A DNA stretch of 64,000 nucleotides, taken from positions 2,232,001-2,296,000 of the forward strand of contig NZ_JQNR01000005.1 in assembly GCF_000745345.1 (NCBI RefSeq), read 5' to 3'. Source of the DNA: Actinacidiphila yeochonensis CN732. Its GTDB lineage: Bacteria; Actinomycetota; Actinomycetes; Streptomycetales; Streptomycetaceae. The position numbers and the translations under genes are program-made. Below are positions 43,164 to 52,596 of the stretch, in pieces (within the stretch, counting starts at the first letter, position 1; each line of letters starts with the position of its first letter). Below the pieces are notes generated by a model that saw nothing but the letters and a program-made list of their open reading frames with translations, searched no databases and had not been told where the DNA came from.

Positions 43164-43846
43164 GACACCCGCTCCGTGTCGCGCGACTTCCCGTCCCGCA
43201 CGACGACCTCCCGGTCCGAGTACGCCGCCACCCGTGCCTCGTGGGTGACGAGGACGACGGCGGCACCGGAGTCCCGCGCGGCGTCGGTCAGCAGCCGCAT
43301 CACCCGCTCGCCGTTGAGCGAGTCCAGCGCCCCCGTGGGCTCGTCGGCGAAGACCACCCGGGGCCCGCCGACCAGTGCCCGGGCCACCGCGACCCGCTGC
43401 CCCTGGCCGCCGGATATCTCGCCGGGCCGCTGGGAGCCGAGGTCGGCGACCTCCAGCCGCTCCAGCCAGCGGGCGGCCTCCGCCTCCGCCGCGCGGCGCC
43501 GGGCGCCGCCCAGCCGCAGCGGCATCGCCACGTTCTCCAGGCAGCTCAGCTCCGGTACCAGCCGGCCGAACTGGAAGACGAAGCCGAAGTCGGTGCGGCG
43601 CAGCGCGCTGCGCTCGCCGTCGGACATCGCGGTCAGGTTCCGGCCGGCGTACCGGACCTCGCCCTCGTCGGCCTGGACGATCCCGGCCAGGCAGTGCAGC
43701 AGCGTCGACTTCCCCGACCCGGACGGCCCCATCACCGCGACCACCTCGCCGGCCCGCACGGTGAGGTCCGCGCCGTCCAGGGCCGGGGTGCGGCCGTAGC
43801 TCTTGCGCAGGCCGGTGGCGGTCAGCAGCGGCTCGGCGGCGGTCAT
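43160..43846 (-). CDS. ABC transporter ATP-binding protein (MacB/LolD-like)
   Basis: This 228-residue ATPase has Walker A VAVMGPSGSGKSTLLHCLAG, the Q-loop in GFVFQFGRLVPELSC, the signature EISGGQGQRVAVARAL and Walker B VVFADEPTGALDSLNGERV, followed by VLVTHEARVAAYSDR. The LNGERVM region and the FtsX partner place it in the LolD/MacB branch. ATG 43846 overlaps the PadR stop as ATGA, so the PadR-ATPase-permease genes form one coupled operon. Confidence 0.92.
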   Translation of the reverse strand: MTAAEPLLTATGLRKSYGRTPALDGADLTVRAGEVVAVMGPSGSGKSTLLHCLAGIVQADEGEVRYAGRNLTAMSDGERSALRRTDFGFVFQFGRLVPELSCLENVAMPLRLGGARRRAAEAEAARWLERLEVADLGSQRPGEISGGQGQRVAVARALVGGPRVVFADEPTGALDSLNGERVMRLLTDAARDSGAAVVLVTHEARVAAYSDREVVVRDGKSRDTERVS

Positions 43847-44367
43847 CGGACCACCACCCGGGCGAGCTGCTCCAGCCGGGCCGCGGTCAGTTCCAGCCAG
43901 CGCAGGTCGGCCTCCAGGTGGAAGAGCGCGTGGTCGCAGATCAGCTGGTCGGCGAGGTCGCCGTCGCGCTTGCGGCGGGTCAGCTCGCGCATCAGCCGCA
44001 GGTGTTCGGAGCGCTGGGTGTCCAGCAGGTCGGCGGCGGAGCGCCCGGACATCAGCGACAGGACGACCTTGGTGTAGAGCGTCGTCTGGAGGTACGGCTC
44101 GGGCTTCTCCGGACGGCTGAGCCAGTCCTGGACGTCGGTGACCCCGGCGTCGGTGATGGCGTACCGCTTGCGCTCGGGCCCCTCGCCGGGCTCGATCCCC
44201 TCGACCTCGACCAGGCCGTTCCGCAGCAGCCTGGCCATCGTCGAGTAGACCTGCCCGTAGGCGAGCGGGCGGTCGTGCCCGAAGCGTTCGTCGAAGGTGC
44301 GCTTGAGGTCGTAGCCATGGCGCGGCCCGGACTCCAGAAGACCCAGCAGGGTGTGGCCGATTGACAT
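43843..44367 (-). CDS. PadR family transcriptional regulator
   Basis: This protein has 174 residues. The winged-helix N-terminus (MSIGHTLLGLLESGPRHGYD, LAYGQVYSTMARLLRNGLVE) and a C-terminal helical dimerisation domain (SLMSGRSAADLLDTQRSEHL) are typical of PadR subfamily 2 (Vinculin-like C-terminus). ATG 44367 is the family-like start; the frame opens farther to 44409, but that would cover the promoter. It likely represses its own operon through the inverted repeat at 44389-44407. Confidence 0.88.
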   Translation of the reverse strand: MSIGHTLLGLLESGPRHGYDLKRTFDERFGHDRPLAYGQVYSTMARLLRNGLVEVEGIEPGEGPERKRYAITDAGVTDVQDWLSRPEKPEPYLQTTLYTKVVLSLMSGRSAADLLDTQRSEHLRLMRELTRRKRDGDLADQLICDHALFHLEADLRWLELTAARLEQLARVVVR

Positions 44368-44388
44368 GCCGAGCAGAGTACACGACGC

Positions 44389-44407
44389 GTATACATAGTG
44401 TGTATAC
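44389..44407. promoter_or_regulatory. PadR-type operator
   Basis: GTATACA, spacer TAGTG, TGTATAC: a perfect 7-bp inverted repeat 22 bp upstream of the PadR start. It resembles the TATACA/TGTATA palindromes known for PadR repressors and is very AT-rich for the region. Confidence 0.65.
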
Positions 44408-44503
44408 ACGCCGTGAGCGATCCTCCGTCCTCACCCGTACAGCGCCCGGACCGGTGCCCGTACAGCGCCCGGACACCTCGCGCCCGGGTGCCGGAGGACG
44501 TGT

Positions 44504-44546
44504 GCAGCCCCGGGCCACGGGTGTTCGGCACGTGGCCCGGGGCTGC
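44504..44546 (-). terminator. Catalase terminator
   Basis: GCAGCCCCGGGCCACG (44504-44519) and CGTGGCCCGGGGCTGC (44531-44546) form a perfect 16-bp stem with an 11-nt loop, the strongest hairpin in the window. It lies 55 nt downstream of the catalase stop. Confidence 0.82.
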
Positions 44547-44567
44547 GCCTCGGGATGCTCCGGCGAG

Positions 44568-44621
44568 GTGGGCTCAGGGCTTCCTGACCACCGCGTGGGC
44601 TCAGGACTTCCTGACCGCCGC
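44568..44621. repeat. 27-bp tandem duplication over the catalase stop codon
   Basis: Two adjacent 27-bp units (44568-44594, 44595-44621) match at 25 positions. The right unit holds the last catalase codons (AAVRKS and stop), and the left unit is a second, untranslated copy of that end with its own in-frame-like TGA. Confidence 0.8.
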
Positions 44622-46058
44622 CTTGATCCGCGCGCCGATCTTGTCGTCCACGCTGCTCCAGTACGCGAACGCCCGCTCCAGCACCGGAGCGCTCACCCCG
44701 TCCGACAGGTGGCCCGCGACGTTCGAGACCAGCCGGTCGCGCGCCGCGTCGTCCAGGACCTCGCGGACCATCGTGCCCGGCTGACCGAAGTCGTCGTCCT
44801 CGCGGTGCAGGGAGTACGCCTCGCGCACCATGTCCCCGGCCGCCTGCCAGCCCGCGATGTCGCCGTACGCCTCCGGGGAGGCCGCGGGGCCGCCGTACGA
44901 GTTCGGCGCGTACGGCGCGCCGGTGCGGGCCGGCTCGTAGCGCATCGGGCCGTCCTTGGCGTACGAGTGCACCGGCACGTGCGGGCGGTTCGGCGGCAGC
45001 TGCGCGTAGTTCGGGCCGATCCGGTAGCGGTGCGTGTCGGGGTACGAGAAGAGCCGGCCGAGCAGCATCTTGTCCGGCGACGGTGCCACTCCGGGCACCA
45101 TGTTCGAGGGCTCGAACGCCGCCTGCTCGATGTGGACGAAGAAGTCCTCGGGGTTCGTGTCCAGCGTCATCCGGCCGACCTCGACGAGCGGGTAGTCGCC
45201 GTGCGGCCACACCTTCGTCAGGTCGAACGGGTTGAACCGGTAGTCCGGCGCGTCGTCGAACGGCATCACCTGCACGTACAGCGTCCACGACGGGTGCTCG
45301 CCGCGGTCGATCGCCTGCCACAGGTCCTGCCGGTGGAAGTCGGCGTTCTCCCCGGCCAGCGCGTCGGCGTCGGCCTGGGTGAGGAAGTCGATGCCCTGGT
45401 CGGTCTTGAAGTGGTACTTGACCCAGAACTTCTCCCCTCCGCCGTTGATCCACATGAACGTGTGCGAGCCGTAGCCGTTCATGTTGCGGTAGGTCTTCGG
45501 GATGCCCCGGTCGCCCATCAGCCAGGTGACCTGGTGCGCGGACTCCGGGGACAGCGTCCAGAAGTCCCACTGCATGTCGTTGTCGCGCAGGCCGTTGTCC
45601 GGGCGGCGCTTCTGGCTGCGGATGAAGTCCTGGAACTTGATCGTGTCCCGGACGAAGAACACCGGGGTGTTGTTGCCGACCAGGTCGTAGTTGCCGTGCT
45701 CGGTGTAGAACTTCAGCGCGAAGCCGCGCGGGTCGCGCCAGGTGTCGGGGCTGCCCTGCTCGCCGGCCACGGTCGAGAAGCGGGCCAGCATCCGGGTGCC
45801 GCGGCCGGGCTGGAAGAGGTCGGCCTTGGTGAACTGGCTGACGTCGTTCGTCACCTCGAACCGCCCGTACGCCCCGCTGCCCTTGGCGTGCACCACCCGC
45901 TCGGGGACCCGTTCCCGGTTGAACTGGGCCATCTTCTCGATCAGGTAGTGGTCCTGGAGGAGGATCGGGCCGTCCCGGCCCACGGTCAGCGAGTGCTCGT
46001 CGCTCTCCACCGGGATGCCGGCGTTGTTGGTGGTGGGCTGGACCTTCGGAGTGCTCAT
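44601..46058 (-). CDS. katA: Catalase (small-subunit clade, KatA type)
   Basis: This 485-residue monofunctional haem catalase converts hydrogen peroxide to water and oxygen. The distal His motif RVPERVVHAKGSGAYGRFEV and Asn region YDLVGNNTPVFFVRD are present, and the proximal Tyr motif is RLFSYPDTHRYRIGPNYAQL. The length fits clade 3 catalases with NADPH sites. ATG 46058 follows GGGAGGA. I see no regulator gene next to it. The 260-bp upstream gap holds a repeated CACGTCGT but no clear operator. Confidence 0.94.
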   Translation of the reverse strand: MSTPKVQPTTNNAGIPVESDEHSLTVGRDGPILLQDHYLIEKMAQFNRERVPERVVHAKGSGAYGRFEVTNDVSQFTKADLFQPGRGTRMLARFSTVAGEQGSPDTWRDPRGFALKFYTEHGNYDLVGNNTPVFFVRDTIKFQDFIRSQKRRPDNGLRDNDMQWDFWTLSPESAHQVTWLMGDRGIPKTYRNMNGYGSHTFMWINGGGEKFWVKYHFKTDQGIDFLTQADADALAGENADFHRQDLWQAIDRGEHPSWTLYVQVMPFDDAPDYRFNPFDLTKVWPHGDYPLVEVGRMTLDTNPEDFFVHIEQAAFEPSNMVPGVAPSPDKMLLGRLFSYPDTHRYRIGPNYAQLPPNRPHVPVHSYAKDGPMRYEPARTGAPYAPNSYGGPAASPEAYGDIAGWQAAGDMVREAYSLHREDDDFGQPGTMVREVLDDAARDRLVSNVAGHLSDGVSAPVLERAFAYWSSVDDKIGARIKAAVRKS

Positions 46059-46318
46059 GAGGGTGTGTCCTCCCGTCCGGTGCGGTCCGGGACGACCGCG
46101 AGCCGGACCATGGGTCGGATCGCTTTCGCGGGGGCTGCTACCCACCCTCGCACCGAACCATCACCCGGGCACGTCGTCACGTCGTACCCTCGCCCGCCCG
46201 CCTCCGGGTGCCCGGGCCCCTGGCCCGCCGCCCCGTGGCGCCGCCGGGAGGTCCCTCGCACCCTCCCGGCCCACCCCCGGGGAGTCCGCCGTGCGCCTCC
46301 CGGCCCGCGCGGCGGCGG

Positions 46319-48646
46319 TTACAGGGGCAGCTCGAACCAGACGACCTTCCCGGCGCCCAGGCGGGTGGCGCCCCAGCGCTGGGCCATCCGGTTGACGAGG
46401 TACAGGCCGCGGCCGCCCTCCTCCTCGGGGGCGGCGTGGCGCATGCGGGGGAGGAGCGGGGCATCGTCGCCGACCTCGCAGCGCAGGACGTCGGTGCGGA
46501 GCAGCCGCAGGGTGACGGGGCGTTCGGCGTACCGGACGGCGTTGGTGACGATCTCGCTGACCAGCAGCTCGGCCGCGTCCACCTGCTCCTCAAGACCCCA
46601 GCGGCGCAGCGCCTGGCGGACCAGGCGGCGGGCCCGGCCGGCGGTCTGGGCCTGCGGCTCCAGGAACCAGTAGGCGACGTCGCTCGGCGCGATCCCGGCG
46701 AACCGGGCCGCGAGCAGGGCGATGTCGTCGTCGCGGTCGCCGGGGCCGAGGATCTCCAGCACCTCGTCGCACAGCGGCTCCAGGGGCGGCGGGGAGACCA
46801 CCGCCGCGGCGTCGTGCAGCCGCTCGCGGAGCAGCTCGATGCCGCCCCACACGTCACGGCTGCGGGACTCCACCAGGCCGTCGGTGTAGAGCAGCAGCGT
46901 CGCGCCGGCCGGCGCCGGCAGCTCCACCGCCTCGAAGGGCACCCCGCCCACGCCGATCGGGGCGCCCGGGGGCACCTTGAGCACCTCGGCGGTGCCGTCC
47001 GCGTGCAGCAGCACGGGCGGCGGGTGGCCGGCGTTGGCCACGACCATGCGGTGAGCGATCGGGTCGTAGACGGCGTAGACGCAGGTCGCCATGCGGTCCT
47101 CGCCGAGCCGCTGGGCCTGCTCGTCCAGGTGGTACAGCACCTCCTGCGGGGCGAGGTCGAGCCCGGCGAGGGTCTGCACGGTGGTGCGCAGCTGGCCCAT
47201 GATCGCCGCCGAGGTCATGGAGTGGCCCATCACGTCGCCGACGACCAGCGCCACGCGGCTGCCGGGCAGCGGGATCGCGTCATACCAGTCGCCGCCGACC
47301 CGGGCGGACTCCGCGGCCGGCAGGTAGCGGCTGGCCAGCTGCACCCCGGTGGGCTGCGGCAGGGAGTCCGGCAGCATCTCCCGCTGGAGGGCGTCCGCGA
47401 TGTACGCCTCCCGCCCGTACAGCACCGCCTTGTCCACCCCGAGCGCGGTGTGGGTGGCGAGCTGGGCGGCGATCAGCAGGTCGTCGGCCTCGAACGGGGG
47501 ACTGTCGGCACGGCGCAGCAGCACCGCCGCCCCGATGACCCGGCGCCGACCGCGCAGCGGCGCCAGCAGTGCCCGGCGACCGGACGGCAGCGGGACGCCC
47601 GGGTTGCCCAGCAGTTCGGCCAGCGCGTCGGCGGCCCTCGGGTACTCGGTGAACACCGGCCGGACCCCGCGCAGCACCTCGGCCAGCGGGCCGTCCAGCA
47701 GCACCCCGATGGTCTCCGGCGCCCCGCCGTACGGCGTCTCCAGCGCGGGCAGGCTGCCGACCGGCACCTCCTCCTCGCCGTCGGGGCCGTCCAGGCTGCC
47801 GTCGGCCCGGCGCAGCCGCAGCCGCAGCGGACCCGAGGGGCGCTCGTCGCCGACCGGCAGCGGCTCGCGCAGGTAGACGAGGATGGCGTCGGCGAAGGCC
47901 GGCACCGCGGAACGGCACAGGCCGAGCAGGATCTCGTCGAGGTCCAGACCGCGGGCGATCCGGCGGGTGGCCGCGCCCACGTAGCGCAGCCGGTCGGCCT
48001 CCGGGCCGGTCTGCACCGGCATCGGGATGCGCATCCCTGTGGAGTCCTCGTCGGCCGGGTGACCGGCGGCATCCAGCGCCGTACCCCGCGGCGGCGTGCT
48101 GACAAACGCGCGCAACGCCTCGCTCCCCTCCGTCGTGCCCGCCATCCATCCCGTCCCGTAGACCGTCGCGGACAGCTGGTCGGGTCCGTCGACCGGTTCC
48201 GTGCCGTACGCCCGTGCCGGGGCCTCCGGGGAACCGGACGGCTCGGCCGCGCCGCCGTCGTGCCGTGCACTGTACGCCTCGGACCCGGCCGGGCTCTCGC
48301 CGTACCCGTCCTGCCGGGTGGGCGGCGGGACGGCGGGGGCGGCCGGGGCCGGGTCGTCGTGGTGGGCCCGGGCGTCCTGCCGGCGGGAGCCGTGGTCGCG
48401 GTCGTGGCCGCCGTCCGCCTCACGGCCGGCGGCGGAGCCGTCCTGCGGGGTGTCGTGGCGCGGGGCCCGGGAACGGCCCCCGCCGGCCCGGCCGCGACCG
48501 GGCCGGGCGTTGCCGGTGTCGGCGGGCGCGGCGGCGGCCGGCTCGGCAGACGGCTCGGCCTGCGGTCCGCGCGGGCCGTGGTCGCCGCGCGGGTCGGGCT
48601 GCTGCGTGGCGGGGCGCCCGAGCGGGCGCGGCGGGTCGGTGGTCAC
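46319..48646 (-). CDS. SpoIIE-type PP2C phosphatase with GAF-like and anti-sigma-kinase-like domains
   Basis: This protein has 775 residues. The first 190 are disordered and rich in Pro/Ala/Asp/His. A GAF-like sensor follows at about residues 210-400 (RGLDLDEILLGLCRSAVPAF, ALLAPLRGRRRVIGAAVLLR). The SpoIIE/RsbU phosphatase spans about 415-640 (LQREMLPDSLPQPTGVQLAS, ARVGGDWYDAIPLPGSRVAL, VVGDVMGHS, LLLYTDGLVESRSR). The C-terminus is a HATPase_c domain of RsbW type (AAELLVSEIVTNAVRYAERP, GGRGLYLVNRMAQRWG). Such proteins control anti-sigma/anti-anti-sigma switches. No sigma factor lies nearby, so the partner is unknown. Confidence 0.9.
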   Translation of the reverse strand: MTTDPPRPLGRPATQQPDPRGDHGPRGPQAEPSAEPAAAAPADTGNARPGRGRAGGGRSRAPRHDTPQDGSAAGREADGGHDRDHGSRRQDARAHHDDPAPAAPAVPPPTRQDGYGESPAGSEAYSARHDGGAAEPSGSPEAPARAYGTEPVDGPDQLSATVYGTGWMAGTTEGSEALRAFVSTPPRGTALDAAGHPADEDSTGMRIPMPVQTGPEADRLRYVGAATRRIARGLDLDEILLGLCRSAVPAFADAILVYLREPLPVGDERPSGPLRLRLRRADGSLDGPDGEEEVPVGSLPALETPYGGAPETIGVLLDGPLAEVLRGVRPVFTEYPRAADALAELLGNPGVPLPSGRRALLAPLRGRRRVIGAAVLLRRADSPPFEADDLLIAAQLATHTALGVDKAVLYGREAYIADALQREMLPDSLPQPTGVQLASRYLPAAESARVGGDWYDAIPLPGSRVALVVGDVMGHSMTSAAIMGQLRTTVQTLAGLDLAPQEVLYHLDEQAQRLGEDRMATCVYAVYDPIAHRMVVANAGHPPPVLLHADGTAEVLKVPPGAPIGVGGVPFEAVELPAPAGATLLLYTDGLVESRSRDVWGGIELLRERLHDAAAVVSPPPLEPLCDEVLEILGPGDRDDDIALLAARFAGIAPSDVAYWFLEPQAQTAGRARRLVRQALRRWGLEEQVDAAELLVSEIVTNAVRYAERPVTLRLLRTDVLRCEVGDDAPLLPRMRHAAPEEEGGRGLYLVNRMAQRWGATRLGAGKVVWFELPL

Positions 48647-48707
48647 GGGAGTCGGTCCTCCGTCGGATGCCCCGGGCGGTGCGGTGCGGCGGGGCGGTGG
48701 CCTTCGG

Positions 48708-49400
48708 TCAGGCTCGTCGGCAGTAGAGGAAGATCTGCTCCTCGGGCGGGACGTCGGTGCTGGCCGGGGCGTACCCGTAGGACTCCTCCTTGACCACCTC
48801 GAAACCCGCGTCGGTCACCAGGTGGTGCAGGTCCTCCCGCAGGTAGCCCGAGACCCGCACGATGTGGCCGAGGAACGGGATCGGCACGTCGTCGACGTCG
48901 GCCTCGACCATGCCGAGGGCCAGCAGCCCGCCGGGGACCAGCAGCTCCCGGAGCATGCCGAGGGCGCCCGGGATCTCGCGCCTGGGCAGCATCAGCAGGG
49001 TGAAGAACGCCGTGACGGCGTCGAACGAGCCGGGGGCGAGCAGGCCGTCCGCCAGCAGGCGGGTGAGGTCGGCCGACAGGTACTCGGCGTCCGGCACGTT
49101 CCGCCGGGCCAGGGCCAGCATTCCCGGCGACAGCTCCACGCCGGTGACGAGCAGCCCCGCGGCGGACAGCTGCCGGACCGTCGGGACGCCGGTGCCGCAG
49201 CCCGCGTCCAGCACGCGGGAGCCGGCGGGCAGCGACGCGGTCAGCCAGCCGCCGGCCGCGATCTGCCCCTCCTTGTGCGGGAACGCCTCGTCGTACCGGT
49301 CCCCGATGGCGTCGAACGCCGTGGCCTGTCCGGCCCGGTGGCCGCTCGGCTCCTCGTGCGGGGGAACCACCCCCACGTACTCGTGGCCGCCGTTTCTCAC
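48708..49400 (-). CDS. Class I SAM-dependent methyltransferase
   Basis: This 230-residue enzyme has motif I SRVLDAGCGTGVPTVRQL, then VTGVELSPGMLALARRNVPD (motif II) and PGSFDAVTAFFTLLMLPR. It ends after a substrate-side segment (ALGMVEADVDDVPIPFLGHI). The substrate is unknown. I chose GTG 49400 (VRNGGHEYVGVV), with GGGAGG 9 nt upstream; the open frame extends to 49556 without support. It lies 61 nt from the SpoIIE-type gene on the same strand and may be co-transcribed. Confidence 0.83.
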   Translation of the reverse strand: MRNGGHEYVGVVPPHEEPSGHRAGQATAFDAIGDRYDEAFPHKEGQIAAGGWLTASLPAGSRVLDAGCGTGVPTVRQLSAAGLLVTGVELSPGMLALARRNVPDAEYLSADLTRLLADGLLAPGSFDAVTAFFTLLMLPRREIPGALGMLRELLVPGGLLALGMVEADVDDVPIPFLGHIVRVSGYLREDLHHLVTDAGFEVVKEESYGYAPASTDVPPEEQIFLYCRRA

Positions 49401-50127
49401 TGCTAGGAGCCTCCCTGACTGCGCTGTTCGGTGGGCTGGCCGGCCGGTGCGGGACCGGTCGCGGAACCCGGTCCTGAAGAGCGTCGGCCTGGCGCGTGCG
49501 TGCGGTGGCATATGCCGCACGCGGCACTCGTTCGTACCCCTGTGACGGTGCGTCAAACTTTAGGCCGCGGAGGGCAATTGTGCAGTCTCCCTGGGAAACG
49601 ATCCTACGGTCGCGGCGGGGCGGGCGGCAAAGGGAGCGGGAAACCCGCGGCGGACCGTCCCGGTGCCCGGGCGGCCGGGCCTCTCCCCGGGCCTCCGGCG
49701 GCCCCGCGTCGGTGCTGGTCAGCGCTGGTCAGTGCTGGTCGGAGGGGGTGGGGCGGCGTCGGCCGGCGGGCTCGGCGGGTGGTCCGCGGGCGGGGGCCGG
49801 CGCCGGTCGGGCGCCGCCGGCGGGGGGAAAGGGCGACCCGGACAGGGCGCGGCTGTACGCCCGGCGGCGAGCCGGAGGCGGGCGGGGGCGGGCCCGGGCC
49901 GGACGGCGGACGGGGTGCGGAACGCCGGGCGGCCGCGGGCCCGCCGGCCGGCGGTGGAACGCCGTTGGCGGGCTTCTCCCGCCGGCCGTCCGGGCACGGC
50001 TGCCGGGAGCCCGCAGCGACCCGCCGGCACCGACGTCAGGCCGCGTCGTGCCGGTGCCGGTGCCGGACCGTCGGCCTGCGCCTGCGCCTGCGCCTGCGCC
50101 TGCCCCGCCCCTGCCTCCGCGCCTGCG
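49401..50127. other. Long non-coding gap with short repeats
   Basis: No gene is supportable in about 730 bp. Three GCTGGTC(A/G)G copies with a 10-bp period lie at 49715-49743. Hexamer runs of GTGCCG and TGCGCC lie at 50047-50106, right at the 3' end of the DUF402 gene. A promoter for the methyltransferase gene probably lies in 49401-49600, where the sequence is less GC-rich (CAATTGTGCAGTC). Confidence 0.45.
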
Positions 50128-50823
50128 TCAGGCCGCGCCGGGCCGGTCCGCCGGGCGGTCCCAGTCGGCGGGCAGCTCCGGCACCGGCCAGGCCGGGTCC
50201 GGCCGCCACTCCTGCCAGCCGTCCCGGAACGGGGTCCCCCAGGTGGCCACCCGCTCCACCGCGCGCTGCCCGGCCTGCCGCACCCGGACCGCCACCTCGG
50301 CCGGCATCAGCCCGTCGGCCTGCGCCTGCGCGAACTCGTCCTCGTCCCGCCAGTGCCAGGTGCGGTCGGGGTGGACGGAGACGTCCAGGAAGTGGTCCTC
50401 GGAGTCGACCCCGCCCGACCAGCGGCGCAACGGCTCCTCCAGGTTCACGTACCAGCTGCGGAAGTGCCAATCCACGTCCCAGAACAGCCATACCGACCAC
50501 GGCTCACCCGGACGCGCGAGTTTGAGCACGCCCGCGCCGAACCACTCCTCGACGGCCCGGCGCCGGGGCCGCGTGTAGCGGGTGGCCAGCGGCTCCTGGT
50601 GGACCGGTGTGCCGTCCTCCATCACCGGCCGCACGCACGGGGTGTGCGGCGCAAGCCAGACCGCGAGCAGCTCCGGGCCGTCGCGGACCACCGTCACCGG
50701 GCGGCAGATGTGCACCGCGTCGGTGCCGTTGCCGCGGTAGCGCCACAGGATCTGCGTCCCGGGGCTCCAGAAGCGCGGGCGGTCGGTTCCTCCGGTACGG
50801 GCGGCGTCGAGGTCGGCTGTCAT
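50128..50823 (-). CDS. DUF402 (FomD-like) protein
   Basis: This protein has 231 residues. The DUF402 fold is seen in GTQILWRYRGNGTDAVHICR, WSVWLFWDVDWHFRSWYVNL, GGVDSEDHFLDVSVHPDRTW and HWRDEDEFAQAQADG. The acidic pair and Asp/Glu set (DSEDHFLDV, DEDEFA) bind metal in FomD and related nucleoside (di)phosphate hydrolases, so a phosphatase role is plausible. ATG 50823 fits the family start; two in-frame ATGs upstream lie in the direct repeat CACAGAGTGT(A/G)CGGA. Confidence 0.8.
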   Translation of the reverse strand: MTADLDAARTGGTDRPRFWSPGTQILWRYRGNGTDAVHICRPVTVVRDGPELLAVWLAPHTPCVRPVMEDGTPVHQEPLATRYTRPRRRAVEEWFGAGVLKLARPGEPWSVWLFWDVDWHFRSWYVNLEEPLRRWSGGVDSEDHFLDVSVHPDRTWHWRDEDEFAQAQADGLMPAEVAVRVRQAGQRAVERVATWGTPFRDGWQEWRPDPAWPVPELPADWDRPADRPGAA

Positions 50824-50905
50824 GCACAGAGTGTACGGACCGTCGTGCACAGAGTGTGCGGAGTGGATCACACGGTGCCGGGCGCGCCCGGTGCGGGGGC
50901 GGCCG

Positions 50906-52339
50906 TCACGGACGGGTCATCCGGAGCACGTCGAGGGCCTCGTCGAGCTGCTCCTCGGTGAGCAGTCCGCGCTCCACGTACCCTCCCTCCAGGACGACCT
51001 GACGGATCGTCTTCCGCTCCGCCAGGGACCGCTTGGCGACCTTCGCCGCCTCCTCGTAGCCGATGTACCGGTTGAGGGGGGTGACGACGGACGGTGAGGA
51101 CTCGGCGTACTCCCGGGCCCGTTCGCGGTCGGCGGTGATGCCCTCGACGGTGCGGTCGGCCAGCAGCCGGGAGACGTTCGCCAGCAGCCGCACCGACTCC
51201 AGGATGTTGCGGGCGATCACCGGCAGCATCACGTTGAGCTCGAAGTTCCCGGCCGCGCCGGCCACGGTCACCGCCGTGTCGTTCCCGATCACCTGGGCGG
51301 CCACCATGAGCACCGCCTCCGGGACCACCGGGTTCACCTTGCCGGGCATGATCGAGGAGCCGGGCTGGAGGTCGGGCAGGCTGATCTCGGCCAGGCCGGT
51401 GCGCGGGCCGGAGGACATCCAGCGCAGGTCGTTGGCGATCTTCGTCAGGCCGACCGCGATGGTGCGCAGCTGGCCGGAGGTCTCGACCACCGCGTCCCGC
51501 GCGCCCTGGGCCTCGAAGTGGTTGCGCGCCTCGGTCAGCGGCAGCCCGGTGGCGCGGGCGACCTCGGCGATCACGGCGGACGGGAAGCCGGGCGGGGTGT
51601 TGATGCCGGTGCCCACGGCGGTGCCGCCCAGCGGCAGCTCGGTCAGCCGCGGCAGCGCCGAGGCCAGTCGCTCGTAGCCGTACCGGACCTGGGCCGCGTA
51701 CCCGCCGAACTCCTGGCCGAGGGTGACGGGCGTGGCGTCCATCAGGTGGGTGCGGCCGGCCTTCACCACGTCCGCGAACTCGCCGGCCTTCGCCTCCAGG
51801 GCCTGCGCCAGGTGCTCCAGGGCCGGCATCAGGTCCCCGGTGACGGCCTCGGTGGCGGCGATGTGCAGGGAGGACGGGAAGACGTCGTTGCTCGACTGCG
51901 AGGCGTTGACATGGTCGTTCGGGTGCACCGGGCGGCCCAGGCGCTCGGTGGCGAGGGCGGCGATGACCTCGTTGGCGTTCATGTTGGACGAGGTGCCGGA
52001 GCCGGTCTGGAAGACGTCGACGGGGAAGTGCTCGTCCCAGGTGCCCTCCACCACCTCGGCGGCGGCGGCCTGGATCGCCTCGGCCATGTCGGGCTCCAGC
52101 ACGCCCAGCTCGGCGTTGGCCTTCGCCGCGGCGGCCTTGATCCGGGCCAGCGCCCGGATGTGGGCGCGCTCGATGCGCTGCCCGGAGATGGGGAAGTTCT
52201 CCACGGCGCGCTGCGTCTGCGCGCCCCACCGCGCGGCCGCGGGCACGCGCACCTCGCCCATCGAGTCGTGCTCGACGCGGAATCCGTCCTGCGGGCCGTC
52301 CGTGCGGTCCCCGTGGTCTGTGTGGTCCGTGGCGTCCAT
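50906..52339 (-). CDS. fumC: Fumarate hydratase, class II
   Basis: This 477-residue iron-independent fumarase interconverts fumarate and L-malate. Signatures are FQTGSGTSSNMNANEVIA, NDHVNASQSSNDVFPSSLHI, AGRTHLMDATPVTLGQEFGG and the family loop PGSSIMPGKVNPVVPEA. About 20 residues of Asp/His-rich extension precede the usual FRVEHDSMGEVRVP start, and ATG 52339 is the only good start. A class I fumarase is encoded 4 kb away at 56136-57791. Confidence 0.94.
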   Translation of the reverse strand: MDATDHTDHGDRTDGPQDGFRVEHDSMGEVRVPAAARWGAQTQRAVENFPISGQRIERAHIRALARIKAAAAKANAELGVLEPDMAEAIQAAAAEVVEGTWDEHFPVDVFQTGSGTSSNMNANEVIAALATERLGRPVHPNDHVNASQSSNDVFPSSLHIAATEAVTGDLMPALEHLAQALEAKAGEFADVVKAGRTHLMDATPVTLGQEFGGYAAQVRYGYERLASALPRLTELPLGGTAVGTGINTPPGFPSAVIAEVARATGLPLTEARNHFEAQGARDAVVETSGQLRTIAVGLTKIANDLRWMSSGPRTGLAEISLPDLQPGSSIMPGKVNPVVPEAVLMVAAQVIGNDTAVTVAGAAGNFELNVMLPVIARNILESVRLLANVSRLLADRTVEGITADRERAREYAESSPSVVTPLNRYIGYEEAAKVAKRSLAERKTIRQVVLEGGYVERGLLTEEQLDEALDVLRMTRP

Positions 52340-52550
52340 GACTTCTACAGTGCGCCGGGTGACGGCTTTCTTCCCGTCTCCCGGCGTGTCCGGGGGTGTC
52401 CCGGCGCGCGGGAGGGCGTGTCCGGCGGGCTCGCACGCCCCCCGGGGGCGGGTGGCCGCCTGCGCGAGGGGGCCAGCCTCCCGCGCCCGGCGGCGTACGG
52501 GCTCCGGGCGCGCGGCCCGCGCGTCCCCTGCGGACCCGGCCTCCGTGCCG

Positions 52551-52596
52551 CCTGCCGTCGTTACGCCGCCTGCCGCCGTTACGCCGACTGCCGCAG
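52551..52596. repeat. 18-bp tandem repeat over the DUF4245 gene stop
   Basis: CCTGCCGTCGTTACGCCG (52551-52568) and CCTGCCGCCGTTACGCCG (52569-52586) are adjacent, and a third partial copy starts at 52587. The second unit contains the stop codon of the DUF4245 gene and the first carries a second untranslated stop. Confidence 0.75.

Noticed and set aside
46208..48793. Long plus-strand open frame opposite the SpoIIE-type phosphatase gene
   Set aside because: Antisense shadow; the minus strand carries clear GAF-like, PP2C and HATPase domains over the same span.
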